64,000 nt of DNA from Bryobacterales bacterium KBS 96 (GTDB taxonomy: Bacteria; Acidobacteriota; Terriglobia; Bryobacterales; Bryobacteraceae), in the NCBI GenBank assembly GCA_000381625.1, contig KB906767.1:903683-967682 (forward strand). The letters run 5' to 3'. How positions within the stretch are numbered: position 1 is the first letter of the stretch; each line of letters begins with the position of its first letter. A model generated the notes under the pieces. The model saw only the letters and a program-made list of their open reading frames with translations. It did not search any database and was not told where the DNA came from. Position numbers and translations under genes: made by a program. Below are positions 17,467-27,045 of the stretch, one piece after another.

Positions 17467-18666
17467 ATGTCCATCGAAATCAGCACAACGAATCGGCGTG
17501 TCTTTATGGGCGCCGCACTTGCCACGGCAGCCTCGTACAGCCGCATTCTGGGCGCGAACGATCGGATTCGCATCGGTGCGATCGGAACCGGGGAACGCTG
17601 CCAGTATCTGCTCAGCCTGATCAATCAAGCCGGCGGAGCCGACATTGCCGCCGTCTGCGACGTGTATGAGTTGCATCGCCTCGAAGCGAAAGCAAAGCTG
17701 GCGCCGGCCGCCGAAGATTACGTAGAGCACCAGAAAGTGCTGGCCCGTAAGGATATCGATGCTGTCGTCATCGGCGTGCCGGACCACTGGCACGTGCCAA
17801 TCACAATAGACGCCGTCCGCGCGGGCAAGGATGTGTACTGCGAAAAACCGGTGACGCACAAAATCGAGGAAGGCGAACGACTGATCGCGGCGGTGCGTGA
17901 GTCGAAGCGCGTCGTCCAGACCGGAACGCAACAGCGGAGCTGGGAGCATTACGTCAAGGCGAAGCAGCTCATCGATTCGGGCCGCCTTGGGCAAATCACT
18001 CTGATCCGCACGTATTGGTATCAAAACCATATCGCGAACCAGCAAAAGGGCGGGCCCATCGACACATCGAAGCTCGATTGGAAACGCTTTCTCGGATCGG
18101 CGCCCGATCGCCCGTTCGACGAGGATCAGTACGCGCACTGGCGCTGGTATTGGGATTTCGGCGGCGGCGCGATGACCGATCTGTTTGTCCACTGGGCGGA
18201 TGTCGCGCAGTGGTACATGGGCCAGGACATGCCTAGCCGGGTAACGGCGACAGGAACCAAAGCGATTCTCGTGGAACGGCAGACTCCCGATACCATGAGC
18301 GCCGCATTGCTCTATCCGAAGGTGGTCGTCGAGTTCGATAGCGCTCTGCTCGGCTACATCGAAGGCGGCGGGCTGATGTTGCACGGCACCAGGGCAGCAA
18401 TGCGCCTTCATCGAAGCGGATTCGAGGTGTATGACGAGATGCCTACGTACAGCGAGAGCTTCGAGCCCGAGAGCGCGGCCCTGAAGATGCGATCTGCACA
18501 CGATGGCGCGATCGATCACATGAGAAATTTTCTCGATTGCATGCGCTCGCGGGCGACGCCCAACGCGCCGGTGGAGGTTGGCGTCGCGGCCGCGCGCGCC
18601 GGACACGCCGCCAATCTCGCAATGCGCAACACGGGAGTGTGGACACCCGAATCGCCAAAAGCGTAG
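17467..18666 (+). CDS. Gfo/Idh/MocA family oxidoreductase, Tat-exported (second copy)
   Basis: A 399-residue protein with a twin-arginine signal (NRRVFMGAALATAASYSRILG). The Rossmann motif is IRIGAIGTGERCQYL, then DAVVIGVPDHWHVPITIDAVRAGKDVYCEKPVTHKIEEG. Here the EKP motif is intact, unlike in the first copy at 10821. The C-terminal domain has WYWDFGGGAMTDLFVHWADVAQWYMG. Gene and domain order match exported sugar oxidoreductases common in Acidobacteria and Planctomycetes. It follows the phosphatase-like gene by 162 bp. The two copies differ greatly, so this is not a recent duplication. Confidence 0.87.
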   Translation: MSIEISTTNRRVFMGAALATAASYSRILGANDRIRIGAIGTGERCQYLLSLINQAGGADIAAVCDVYELHRLEAKAKLAPAAEDYVEHQKVLARKDIDAVVIGVPDHWHVPITIDAVRAGKDVYCEKPVTHKIEEGERLIAAVRESKRVVQTGTQQRSWEHYVKAKQLIDSGRLGQITLIRTYWYQNHIANQQKGGPIDTSKLDWKRFLGSAPDRPFDEDQYAHWRWYWDFGGGAMTDLFVHWADVAQWYMGQDMPSRVTATGTKAILVERQTPDTMSAALLYPKVVVEFDSALLGYIEGGGLMLHGTRAAMRLHRSGFEVYDEMPTYSESFEPESAALKMRSAHDGAIDHMRNFLDCMRSRATPNAPVEVGVAAARAGHAANLAMRNTGVWTPESPKA

Positions 18667-18958
18667 AGCCATCTCCCGCGGTTGCAACCGGAAATCCGGC
18701 CAACCGCCACGCATTGAACCCACGGTTTGATGACGCCGAGCGCGCGGAAGCGACATTGTTAGGGGAGCATTTGGTAAACACCGTAGCCTATCGAAGAGCC
18801 GCTCAAAACCGCGTGCTGGCGCGCGCGGCTCAGTTCTGAGCCACGGCCGCCAGCGAGTGGTCCTGCTGCAATATGTCTTCGTATTTACGAATAGCCGTAC
18901 TTAGTTACATGCGCTCCGGAGACACGAACGGGCGCTCTCGCTAAACTCTAATTAGCGA

Positions 18959-20182
18959 ATGAAACGCTCCGGATTCGCCGATCTTCCGCTGCACGGCGGG
19001 CGAGTACCTCCATGGCTTGCCCAACGAATGGAGAAGATTGGCACAGCCATAGTAGAGAGCATTGTCCTCCACTACGGCGCGAGCGAACTGCTCTCGCGCA
19101 TCGGCGACCCGTACTGGTTTCAGGCATTCGGCTGTGTGATGGGCATGGATTGGCATTCGTCCGGCATCACGACATCCGTGCTTGGCGCACTGAAGCGAGG
19201 GCTGAATCCACGGGCCAGGGATCTTGGCATATACGTGTGCGGCGGGCGCGGCAAGCAGTCCCGGAAGACGCCGGAGGAATTGCTTGCGGTCGCCGAGCGC
19301 GAGACCCTTGACGGCGCGGCGCTCGTGAAAACCAGCCGCCTCACGGCCAAAATCGACAACAACGCAATCGCAGATGGTTTTCAACTTTATCTGCACAGCT
19401 TCCTGGTGACGCCAACGGGTGACTGGGCTGTCGTGCAGCAAGGCATGAATCAGAGGACCGGTCAGGCGCGGCGCTATCACTGGCACTCCGCTTCGGTTCG
19501 CGATTTCGCTTGCGAGCCTCACACGGGAATCGTCGGCGAGCATGAAGGCGAGATTTTGAATCTGGTGGACCGTCGCGCGAAAACGGCTCAGGATGCTCTT
19601 CTTACAATCGCGGCACAAGCTCCCGAGACTACTTTGCGCGATGTACGCGCGCTTACTATGCCACGCCACCACGATGTCCGCCGCGAAGATGTCGATCTGA
19701 AGCGTCTCGGCGCCATTCTCGCCGTCAGCTATGACCGGCAGCTTCGAGATTTCACTTCTTTACTGCTGCTCGAGAATCTCGGCCCCCGCACGCTGCAGTC
19801 GCTGGCGTTGGTGGCCGAGGTGATATACGGGGCGCCAACCCGCTTTAGCGACCCCGCCAGATTCTCTTTCGCCCACGGCGGGAAAGATGGCCATCCATTC
19901 CCGGTCCCGCTCAAGACATACGATGAGTCGCTCTCGGTTCTCCGACGGTCTCTTGATACCGCCAAAATCGGCGATACCGACAAAATCGATGGCTTCAAGC
20001 GCCTGAACCAATTCGTCGAATTGCTTGAAAGCCGCTGCCGGCCCAATGCCGATTTCGAAAAGCTGGTAGCGCACGAGCACTCCATTTCGCCGGCCCTCGA
20101 CGGCAGAACGGTATGCAGTAGGCGAAGCAAGGCGCCAGTAGCAGGGACGCAACTCTCGCTTTTCGACACGCCGGCTTCCTGA
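18959..20182 (+). CDS. DUF763 domain-containing protein
   Basis: A 407-residue protein recognised as DUF763 from its N-terminus (MKRSGFADLPLHGGRVPPWL), the FQAFGCVMGMDWHSSGITTSVLGALKRGL segment, GIYVCGGRGKQSRKTPEEL, and GDWAVVQQGMNQ with ARRYHWHS. A helical segment near 260 reads FTSLLLLENLGPRTLQSLALVAEVIYG, resembling a helix-hairpin-helix DNA-binding element. The last residues read TQLSLFDTPAS; QLSLF is the consensus form of the bacterial sliding-clamp binding motif. DUF763 has no established function; both details suggest DNA work. ATG 18959 has no strong SD. The 292 bp before it hold nothing I recognise. Confidence 0.85.
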   Translation: MKRSGFADLPLHGGRVPPWLAQRMEKIGTAIVESIVLHYGASELLSRIGDPYWFQAFGCVMGMDWHSSGITTSVLGALKRGLNPRARDLGIYVCGGRGKQSRKTPEELLAVAERETLDGAALVKTSRLTAKIDNNAIADGFQLYLHSFLVTPTGDWAVVQQGMNQRTGQARRYHWHSASVRDFACEPHTGIVGEHEGEILNLVDRRAKTAQDALLTIAAQAPETTLRDVRALTMPRHHDVRREDVDLKRLGAILAVSYDRQLRDFTSLLLLENLGPRTLQSLALVAEVIYGAPTRFSDPARFSFAHGGKDGHPFPVPLKTYDESLSVLRRSLDTAKIGDTDKIDGFKRLNQFVELLESRCRPNADFEKLVAHEHSISPALDGRTVCSRRSKAPVAGTQLSLFDTPAS

Positions 20183-20261
20183 GTTCAAACAAACAGGCTT
20201 GTGAAGGCAAACCACAAACGGAGCCGCCGCAAACGGGTACGTGGGTTTGTACGATCACCCG

Positions 20262-20287
20262 AAAAACCGCTTGCTCGCGCAAGGCGG
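20262..20287 (-). terminator. Rho-independent terminator of the sugar isomerase gene
   Basis: On the minus strand a hairpin CCGCCTTGC-GCGA-GCAAGCGG (one bulged base) is followed directly by TTTTT. It lies about 40 bases past the stop codon of the leftward isomerase/epimerase gene ending at 20327. This is the clearest intrinsic terminator in the window. Confidence 0.75.
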
Positions 20288-20326
20288 CTCAGTGTCACGG
20301 CAACCTCAAATGAAGCCACCGCGCTG

Positions 20327-21160
<834 letters not shown>

Positions 21161-21250
21161 TACAGCACATGGTATCCCATACGAGGAATGATGTTGCATT
21201 CGCTCGTTTTCTCTCGCGCTTAGCCGTTCTGTGTTTATACTGGATACGTG

Positions 21251-21808
21251 ATGGAGTCTCAAAAACCGCGTCGACAATGGGCAGCCGTAGCCCTGACCGT
21301 TCTAGGAGCATTGCTCCGGCTAGTTCCGCATCCTCCTAACTTCGCGCCGATTGGCGGAACAGGGTTGTTCGCGGGATCGCGCCTCCGAGCTTGGCAAGCC
21401 TATCTTGTGCCGCTTGCCGCCATGGCTCTAACTGACCCCATCAGGAGTTGGATGGAGGGCGGCTTCCCGGCCTACACGCAGATGACTCTTGTCATTTACG
21501 CGAGCATGCTGATTTACGTATTCCTGGGACAGACGTTGCTGCGCAAATCGCAGAGACCGGGGCGGATCGCGGCGGTATGCCTCCTCGGCAGCACGCAATT
21601 CTTTCTTGTCACCAATTTCTTCGTGTGGCTTGGGCACGACGTCGTATACGCGCACACTTTTGCCGGACTCATGGCCTGCTATACGGAAGCTTTACCCTTT
21701 TTCGGATGGACCGTCGCAGGGGACCTCTTCTATACCGCCGTTCTAACAGTCGCTTATCTCGCCTTGATCAAACGTCAGGAGAGCGAAGCGGCCACAACTC
21801 ACGCCTAA
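21251..21808 (+). CDS. DUF6580-like integral membrane protein
   Basis: A 185-residue protein with about five hydrophobic segments. The opening WAAVALTVLGALLRLVPHPPNFAPIGGTGLFAG and the later LAAMALTDP, LVTNFFVWLG, ACYTEALPFFGWTVAGDLFYTAVL are landmarks of the DUF6580 family of putative membrane transport proteins. An overlapping GTG sits three bases before the ATG. The sharp AxxRLxPHPPNFAPIGG motif suggests a substrate or cofactor site in the membrane. In many bacteria relatives lie near cobalamin or TonB genes; nothing of that kind is adjacent here. Confidence 0.75.
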   Translation: MESQKPRRQWAAVALTVLGALLRLVPHPPNFAPIGGTGLFAGSRLRAWQAYLVPLAAMALTDPIRSWMEGGFPAYTQMTLVIYASMLIYVFLGQTLLRKSQRPGRIAAVCLLGSTQFFLVTNFFVWLGHDVVYAHTFAGLMACYTEALPFFGWTVAGDLFYTAVLTVAYLALIKRQESEAATTHA

Positions 21809-21828
21809 TCTACTCTCGATCCAGGTGC

Positions 21829-22092
21829 TTAGTTGCAGGAAGGCAAGCTGCGGAGAGTGCGAAGAGCAGCGTGCATTTTGCGCTTTGCGATTGGACGGGC
21901 ATGAATCCGTGCCGCTTTAATGCCGTCCAACAGTTCAAGGGCAGCCCAGTACGTTCCGGGAACAATCGATTCCAGCAACGAGAGGTGGACGCACTTCTCT
22001 TCGAGGGAAGCGAGTTCTGAACCGGCCGAACGATGCTCGTAATCGGCCACTAAGCCTTCCAGCGCCACAATCACTCGGTCAACTTCTATCAC
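21829..22092 (-). CDS. Small hypothetical protein
   Basis: An 87-residue frame that fills the gap between two real genes without overlapping either, starting at GTG 22092 with GGAGG about 11 bases upstream. It looks mostly helical (VDRVIVALEGLVADYEHR, SELASLEEKCVHLSLLESIV, YWAALELLDGIKAAR) with a basic tail and no signal peptide. I recognise no family. The composition is protein-like and the frame stays open for 19 further codons upstream of the GTG, so the N-terminus could be longer if a rare start is used. Confidence 0.45.
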   Translation of the reverse strand: MIEVDRVIVALEGLVADYEHRSAGSELASLEEKCVHLSLLESIVPGTYWAALELLDGIKAARIHARPIAKRKMHAALRTLRSLPSCN

Positions 22093-22232
22093 CGTAGAAG
22101 CAACCTCCAGCTCCGTCTCAACAGACGGGATAGTCTCTGTACGTTGGATTCACGTTGCGGAAAAATTTGATCAGGGATTCTGGAAGGCCAACCAGCGCTA
22201 GCAAGGTCGGGACGCAATTTGTCCCGCCAAAT

Positions 22233-22688
22233 TCATCGCGGGCGGCGGCCCAGACGAGCGAACTTGCCTACCGGTTGTTCGCCCGCGTCCAGCCGCGCAT
22301 TCCGGCGCAATTCGAGAATCAACCGCATCACCAGATCTTCAATCTGGTCACGCACTTCCCTGTAGAGATTTTCACTCTGGCCGATAGGATCGGTAATCTT
22401 CCATTCACGCACTTCGATGGGAACGCGTCCGGGCAGCTTTACGCCGCTCATATTGATTAGCAGATCGTACCCCGAAACACCCACATTGCCGAGGTCTTTC
22501 GGGAAGTGTTCTTCAATATCGATCCCCTTCTCAGCCATTACCTTCTTTGTCAGCAACTGAACAATGGATGCAGGGGACAAGCCGGCGCTAGCCACTTCCA
22601 TTACGTCAGCTCCGTAACGCCGCGCAAAACCTTCCGCCATCTGGCTGCGGCAGGAATTGCCGATACACAAGAAGAGAACTCGTCTCAC
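22233..22688 (-). CDS. Low-molecular-weight phosphatase / ArsC-like protein
   Basis: A 151-residue protein with the phosphate-binding loop CIGNSCRSQMAEGFA at residues 8-22 and a later WKITDPIGQSE segment that supplies the catalytic Asp. These mark the LMW protein-tyrosine-phosphatase fold. The NSCRSQMAEG form is typical of arsenate reductases, but the two extra cysteines that relay the disulfide in thioredoxin-coupled ArsC are absent: the matching region reads INMSGVKLPGR. A phosphatase-type activity is therefore at least as likely. It lies 64 bp after pdxT on the same strand and may ride on that transcript. Confidence 0.8.
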   Translation of the reverse strand: MRRVLFLCIGNSCRSQMAEGFARRYGADVMEVASAGLSPASIVQLLTKKVMAEKGIDIEEHFPKDLGNVGVSGYDLLINMSGVKLPGRVPIEVREWKITDPIGQSENLYREVRDQIEDLVMRLILELRRNARLDAGEQPVGKFARLGRRPR

Positions 22689-22752
22689 GCTTTCTTAAGT
22701 GTAGCGGATGAATCGGCCCGCAGAGCGAAAAATTGTCGGCAAATCGTTGAAA

Positions 22753-23349
22753 TCAGGCGATTTTTCGTTTCCCAGAAGAGGAAACCTTTTCGACGAAAAA
22801 ACGGTGAATGGCCGCTCCGCCGGCGAGTTCGGGATGGAACGTCGAGGCCATATGACGTCCCTGCTCCACCAGCACCGGGTCACCGTTATAACTCACGAGA
22901 ACATGCGAGTCGCCGCCGGCTTTCCGAATCACCGGAGCGCGAATAAACACCGCCTCCAGGGGCTCGCCGCCGAATTCAAGATGTGCGATACGGCTATCAA
23001 TTTGCCGGCCATAGGCATTGCGTTCGACGACAAGATCCATCAGTTGCAGCGAGTTCTGCGGTGGGTTTAAGACTTCTTTGGCAAGGAGAATCGCTCCGGC
23101 GCAGGTGCCGAATACCGGTTTCACGCGCCCGAATTGCCGTAGCGGTTCGAACAAATCCTCCTCGGCCAGCATCTTCAGCATGGTCGTACTCTCGCCGCCG
23201 GGAATGATCAAGCCGTCGATATGGTCGAGATCCGATTTCGTACGAACCTCGACCGGATCGCCCCCGGCGCCTTCAACTGCGCGTTTGTGCGCTTCGAAAT
23301 CGCCCTGAAGGGCAAGTATGCCAATGATCGGACGTGCTTTTTTAATCAT
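22753..23349 (-). CDS. pdxT: Pyridoxal 5'-phosphate synthase glutaminase subunit PdxT
   Basis: A 198-residue class I glutaminase. IIGILALQGDFEAHKRAVE opens the protein, LDGLIIPGGESTTM-like DGLIIPGGESTTMLKML follows, the nucleophile Cys lies in FGTCAGAILLA, and the His-Glu pair in MASTFHPELAGG. It supplies ammonia from glutamine to PdxS within the dodecameric PLP synthase. The frame continues to a GTG at 23415, but MIKKARPIIGILALQG at 23349 matches the family start. It lies 68 bp downstream of pdxS on the same strand. Confidence 0.93.
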   Translation of the reverse strand: MIKKARPIIGILALQGDFEAHKRAVEGAGGDPVEVRTKSDLDHIDGLIIPGGESTTMLKMLAEEDLFEPLRQFGRVKPVFGTCAGAILLAKEVLNPPQNSLQLMDLVVERNAYGRQIDSRIAHLEFGGEPLEAVFIRAPVIRKAGGDSHVLVSYNGDPVLVEQGRHMASTFHPELAGGAAIHRFFVEKVSSSGKRKIA

Positions 23350-23417
23350 GTGAATTTGAGCCTGGGCTAATCCGCGAAGGACCGCCGGGCAGTGGCTATC
23401 CCTCGAAGTGAACACCG

Positions 23418-24305
23418 CTACCAGCCGCGCGTTTGCATTAGCTCGCCTTCGGGCAGTTTGGCGATATCCAGACCGGGCATGGCGTCGCCGAGTTCTTCGC
23501 TAGCTTCCAGCAACTTGACGGGATCTTTGTAAAAAGTAGCCGCTTTGACGATTGCTTTAGCGCGTTTCTCAGGGTCCGACGATTTGAAAATGCCCGACCC
23601 GACGAAGACAGCTTCGGCGCCCAATTGCATTACGAGAGCCGCATCGGCAGGTGTTGCGATTCCGCCCGCCGAGAAATTGGGCGTCGGCAGCTTGCCGTGT
23701 TCGGCAACGTACTCAACGAGCTCCAACGGAGCCTGTAGATTCTTCGCCTCATGAACCAGCTCCTCTTTGCCCAGCACCGTGAGCTGTTTCATTTCCTTCA
23801 CGATAGTGCGGATATGGCGCACCGCTTCGACAATGTTGCCGGAACCCGCTTCGCCTTTCGTTCGGATCATGGCTGCGCCTTCCGCCACGCGCCGGAGCGC
23901 TTCGCCAAGGTTGCGGGCGCCACACACGAACGGGACTTTGAAATCGTGCTTTGCCACATGGTGCTCTTCGTCGGCCGGCGTGAGTACTTCGCTTTCGTCG
24001 ATGTAATCCACGCCGAGCACTTCGAGGATGCGAGCTTCGGTGAAATGGCCGATACGCACTTTCGCCATAACGGGAATGGATACGGACCGCATGATCTCCC
24101 GGATCACGCTGATGTTGGACATGCGAGCGACGCCGCCTTCCTTGCGGATATCGGCGGGAACACGTTCGAGCGCCATGACAGCGCAGGCGCCAGCCTTCTC
24201 CGCGATCACCGCCTGTTCGGCGTTCACGACGTCCATGATGACGCCGCCTTTCAGCATTTCGGCCAGCCCAACTTTCAACCGGAACTGCTCATTCAAAAAA
24301 TTCAC
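23418..24305 (-). CDS. pdxS: Pyridoxal 5'-phosphate synthase subunit PdxS
   Basis: A 295-residue (beta/alpha)8 enzyme making PLP from ribose 5-phosphate, glyceraldehyde 3-phosphate and ammonia. The highly conserved segments are present: [50 protein letters not shown] (catalytic Lys), [48 protein letters not shown] and [31 protein letters not shown] longer frame starts at GTG 24338 and overlaps pdxR, but AAGGAG at 24313-24318, 7 bases before GTG 24305, decides the start and gives the usual family length. The enzyme forms the core of the PdxST complex in the cytosol. Confidence 0.95.
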   Translation of the reverse strand: MNFLNEQFRLKVGLAEMLKGGVIMDVVNAEQAVIAEKAGACAVMALERVPADIRKEGGVARMSNISVIREIMRSVSIPVMAKVRIGHFTEARILEVLGVDYIDESEVLTPADEEHHVAKHDFKVPFVCGARNLGEALRRVAEGAAMIRTKGEAGSGNIVEAVRHIRTIVKEMKQLTVLGKEELVHEAKNLQAPLELVEYVAEHGKLPTPNFSAGGIATPADAALVMQLGAEAVFVGSGIFKSSDPEKRAKAIVKAATFYKDPVKLLEASEELGDAMPGLDIAKLPEGELMQTRGW

Positions 24306-24334
24306 TATGGTTCTCCTTCGCTCAGATATTTCGT

Positions 24335-25804
24335 TCACACCAGCGCGGGCGCCGGTTCGAATTCGCTTTCGGCGAAAGCAGCCAGTTCGCGTCTGGCCGT
24401 CTCACCCAAAATGCGGATGCCACGCTGGATCTCCTCCGGCGAGAGGCCTCCGAAGCTCAACCGCAGGCAGCGGGAATGACCGCGCTCCACGGAAAAATAA
24501 TGGCCGGGCAGGAACGCCACCCCTTGCTCCAACACTTTAGAGAGCAAATCGCGGGAATCGAGCCGTCCGGGTAGTTCCACCCACAAATTCATCCCACCTT
24601 CCGGAGTCGTGTATTTGCTACCCGCCGGAAGATAGGTCCGGCATGCATTGCGAGCCGCGGCCAGACGTTGTTTGCCATCCTGGCGCGTGCGCACCAGATG
24701 GCGCGCCAGTTCGCCCGATTCCGCAAAACGCAGGAGCACCGCCTGTGACAACTGGTCGGAGTGCAGATCACTCGTCTGCTTGAGTTCAGCCAAGTGTGCA
24801 ACGACGGGACGCGGCGCAATCACCCAGCCAACGCGCAACCCAGGGAACGATACCTTCGAATAGCTGCGAAGCAGAATCGTGTGGCCGGATTCATCCAGCC
24901 GCTTCAATGCAAGCGCCGATTCGCCATGGTAGCGTAGTTCCCCATAAATATCGTTTTCAATCAAGATTGTTCCAGATCTCTGGACAAGCTCAACGATGCG
25001 CCTGCGTTTCGATACCGGAATAGAGGCGCCAGTCGGATTCTGAAAGCTCGGCGTGAGCACCACCGCACGAGGCCGGTGGCGTGCAATGGCGCCCTCCAAC
25101 GCTTCAGGGTCGGCTCCGTGCTCCGTCACCGGGATGGACACAATGGAAGCGCCGGATCGCTCAAAAACGCGGAGAAGCCCATGGTAAACGGGATCTTCGA
25201 GGATGACCGTCTCCCCGCGTGAAGCGAGCAGGCGGGCAAGTAAATCGAGCCCCTGCTGGCACCCGTTCGTGACGATTAAATCGTCGAAGTCATTCGCCAA
25301 ACCTTCGCTTCTAGCCTGTTCGAGAAGGTAGCGCCGAAGAGGAGCATAGCCGAGTGGCGATCCAAGTTGAAGAATCTCTCGAGCATCCGGCGAATCGATC
25401 ACTTCCTTGGCCAGACGGCGGAATTGCTCCATAGGGAAGGCATCGTCGGCGGGGCGGGAATTCGCAAAGCTGATCTCGGCCGGCACTGACGCCGCGCCGG
25501 ACAGTTCCACTCGGGGAAGGATCGCGTCCCAGTCCAATCGAGCCGACTGGACGGACTCCGGGGCCTTCGCCACGAAACTGCCACGCCCGACGTGCCCGCG
25601 AATCAATCCTTCGTTTTCAAGCCACGCATACGCCGCGGATACGGTGGTCCGGTTCAGTCCCAAGTGCCCGGCAAGCTCTCTCGTGGGCGGTAAGCGGTCC
25701 CCAACACGCATCGAGCCTTGCTCGATCAGACGAGAGACCGCATCGGCAAGCTGCCGGTAAAGTGGAATGCTGGATTCGGAATCGAGCGTTACTTGCGCAA
25801 GCAT
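24335..25804 (-). CDS. pdxR: MocR/PdxR-type GntR regulator with aminotransferase domain
   Basis: A 489-residue fusion protein. Residues of about 10-75 form a GntR winged helix ([51 protein letters not shown]). Residues of about 110-480 form a fold-type-I aminotransferase domain with the PLP lysine in [18 protein letters not shown] and the [11 protein letters not shown] segment. In PdxR proteins this domain senses PLP and the protein controls PLP synthesis genes. It sits directly upstream of pdxS in the same direction (29 bp between stop and chosen start), so it probably controls its own transcript. GGAG lies 4 bases before the ATG at 25804. The symbol rests on context; the family call itself is firm. 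Confidence 0.88.
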   Translation of the reverse strand: MLAQVTLDSESSIPLYRQLADAVSRLIEQGSMRVGDRLPPTRELAGHLGLNRTTVSAAYAWLENEGLIRGHVGRGSFVAKAPESVQSARLDWDAILPRVELSGAASVPAEISFANSRPADDAFPMEQFRRLAKEVIDSPDAREILQLGSPLGYAPLRRYLLEQARSEGLANDFDDLIVTNGCQQGLDLLARLLASRGETVILEDPVYHGLLRVFERSGASIVSIPVTEHGADPEALEGAIARHRPRAVVLTPSFQNPTGASIPVSKRRRIVELVQRSGTILIENDIYGELRYHGESALALKRLDESGHTILLRSYSKVSFPGLRVGWVIAPRPVVAHLAELKQTSDLHSDQLSQAVLLRFAESGELARHLVRTRQDGKQRLAAARNACRTYLPAGSKYTTPEGGMNLWVELPGRLDSRDLLSKVLEQGVAFLPGHYFSVERGHSRCLRLSFGGLSPEEIQRGIRILGETARRELAAFAESEFEPAPALV

Positions 25805-25821
25805 TCTTCTCCACCATAACA

Positions 25822-25849
25822 AATTGGATGACCTCCAAACCATCCAATT
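25822..25849. promoter_or_regulatory. Palindrome upstream of pdxR (candidate operator)
   Basis: A perfect 9-bp inverted repeat, AATTGGATG at 25822-25830 and CATCCAATT at 25841-25849, with a 10-bp spacer. It starts 18 bp upstream of the pdxR ATG in the region shared with the divergent gene at 25919. Arm centres are about two helical turns apart, as for a dimeric regulator. PdxR autoregulation is the obvious inference; a 5' UTR hairpin is the alternative. Confidence 0.55.
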
Positions 25850-25918
25850 CTGGCGTGCTTGCGTCCTTTTAAGTCGGCATTCTCCGGCGCGCGATACTCT
25901 AGAAACAACACTCTGACC

Positions 25919-27037
25919 ATGCGACGCTGGCTACTTGGAAGCGCTGCCCCCGCCCTCATCCTGGCGACATTCTGCCTCGCGATGTTTGGCGCCCACAAGA
26001 AGAACGACGAGGAGCCGAAGCCTCAGGTCCTGCCGCTTCCAAAAGAATTGCCCATGGCGCTTGCGGCCGATACGCAAAGGCTGACATTTCAAAACACTCC
26101 GCTACTTGAAAAGGGAAGGCTCTCGGTTCAAATTAAAGACAGCTTGGCGTACATGATTCGAGAGACCCACGGCGAGAGCGTTGTGAAATTGCGGGCCTTT
26201 GTTTCCGGCGCGGGAGACTCGCGCCGCGTGAAGGAACTGGTCGGCGAAATGTTCAGCGATAAGAAGCTGCAGTTGCCCGTTCTAACCATCGTGCAGGTAG
26301 GGTCTGTTGGTGATGACGCAGCCGGAATTGTGATTGAAGGCGTCGTATCGGGGAAAAAAGTTGAAAATCCGAACGGGCTGGCCTTTTTTGCCGGAGAAAG
26401 CGGGGCGTCGCTGGAAGAGGCTATCGCAAAGCTCGAGGGTAGCGTCCGTGCCGCGTCGCTGGACGCTCGGGATGTCCTCCGCAGCACCTGTTTCACGGCG
26501 CGCATCACGGACTATCAATCGATGCGCAATGCCATGGTGACCGCTTTCCCCAACGCCGCTATTAACCTGGTGCAAGGCTTGCGAGAACCGATCGATTCGG
26601 AGAACACCTGCGAAGCGGTCGCCCGTCTTCATGGCCCCGTACAGGTTTTAGGCCGTGCACACGCGACCGATTCGCGCGTGTTCTTCGTTACATCGCCGCA
26701 GATCGTCTTCACGGGGATGCAGCTCAGTTTCGGCACGTTTCTCGACGACGCCAACTCGGCTCTGGCGCGCTTGCAGCACGACCTCGAAACCGTACACGCG
26801 CGCATTAGCGATGCCGTGATGTTGAATGCGTTTTCACTAAGTCCGGCGGCGACTTCCGCGCTCCGCAAAACGATGCCGAAATTCGATGTACCGGCCGAAA
26901 CCTTGACGGTGGAACCGGTGGAAGGATTGCCATCACTCGATGCCGCGCTGGGCATGGAAGCAATATTGGTTCCGGGCCATCCTGTCAGCAGGGAAGCGCG
27001 CGTCGAGACGGATGCTCAGCCGGCTGGTTCGCGTTAG
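25919..27037 (+). CDS. Exported protein with three tandem RidA-like domains
   Basis: A 372-residue protein with an export signal (MRRWLLGSAAPALILATFCLAMFG). By eye the rest splits into three RidA/YjgF-like units. They cover about 50-145 (SVVKLRAFVSGAGDSRRVKE, IVIEGVV), 150-238 (LAFFAGESGASLEEAIAKL, DVLRSTCFTARITDY, TCEAVARL) and 250-352 (VFFVTSPQIVFTGMQLSFG, LARLQHDLETVHARISDAVM, LGMEAILV). RidA proteins are homotrimers that deaminate reactive imines. Here one chain would make a pseudo-trimer. The final EAI-type Glu is kept in each unit (E140, E232, E347), but the position of the usual arginine reads Leu, Ala and Glu, so classical activity is doubtful. It is divergent from pdxR, which makes PLP, the cofactor whose enzymes generate RidA substrates. 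An in-frame ATG at 25859 is less likely as the start. Confidence 0.62.
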   Translation: MRRWLLGSAAPALILATFCLAMFGAHKKNDEEPKPQVLPLPKELPMALAADTQRLTFQNTPLLEKGRLSVQIKDSLAYMIRETHGESVVKLRAFVSGAGDSRRVKELVGEMFSDKKLQLPVLTIVQVGSVGDDAAGIVIEGVVSGKKVENPNGLAFFAGESGASLEEAIAKLEGSVRAASLDARDVLRSTCFTARITDYQSMRNAMVTAFPNAAINLVQGLREPIDSENTCEAVARLHGPVQVLGRAHATDSRVFFVTSPQIVFTGMQLSFGTFLDDANSALARLQHDLETVHARISDAVMLNAFSLSPAATSALRKTMPKFDVPAETLTVEPVEGLPSLDAALGMEAILVPGHPVSREARVETDAQPAGSR

Positions 27038-27045
27038 GAAGGGGC

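Noticed and set aside
17464..18756. 430-codon leftward open frame
   Set aside because: It lies fully antisense to the second Gfo/Idh/MocA gene and shows the His/Arg/Asp-rich composition of a shadow frame.
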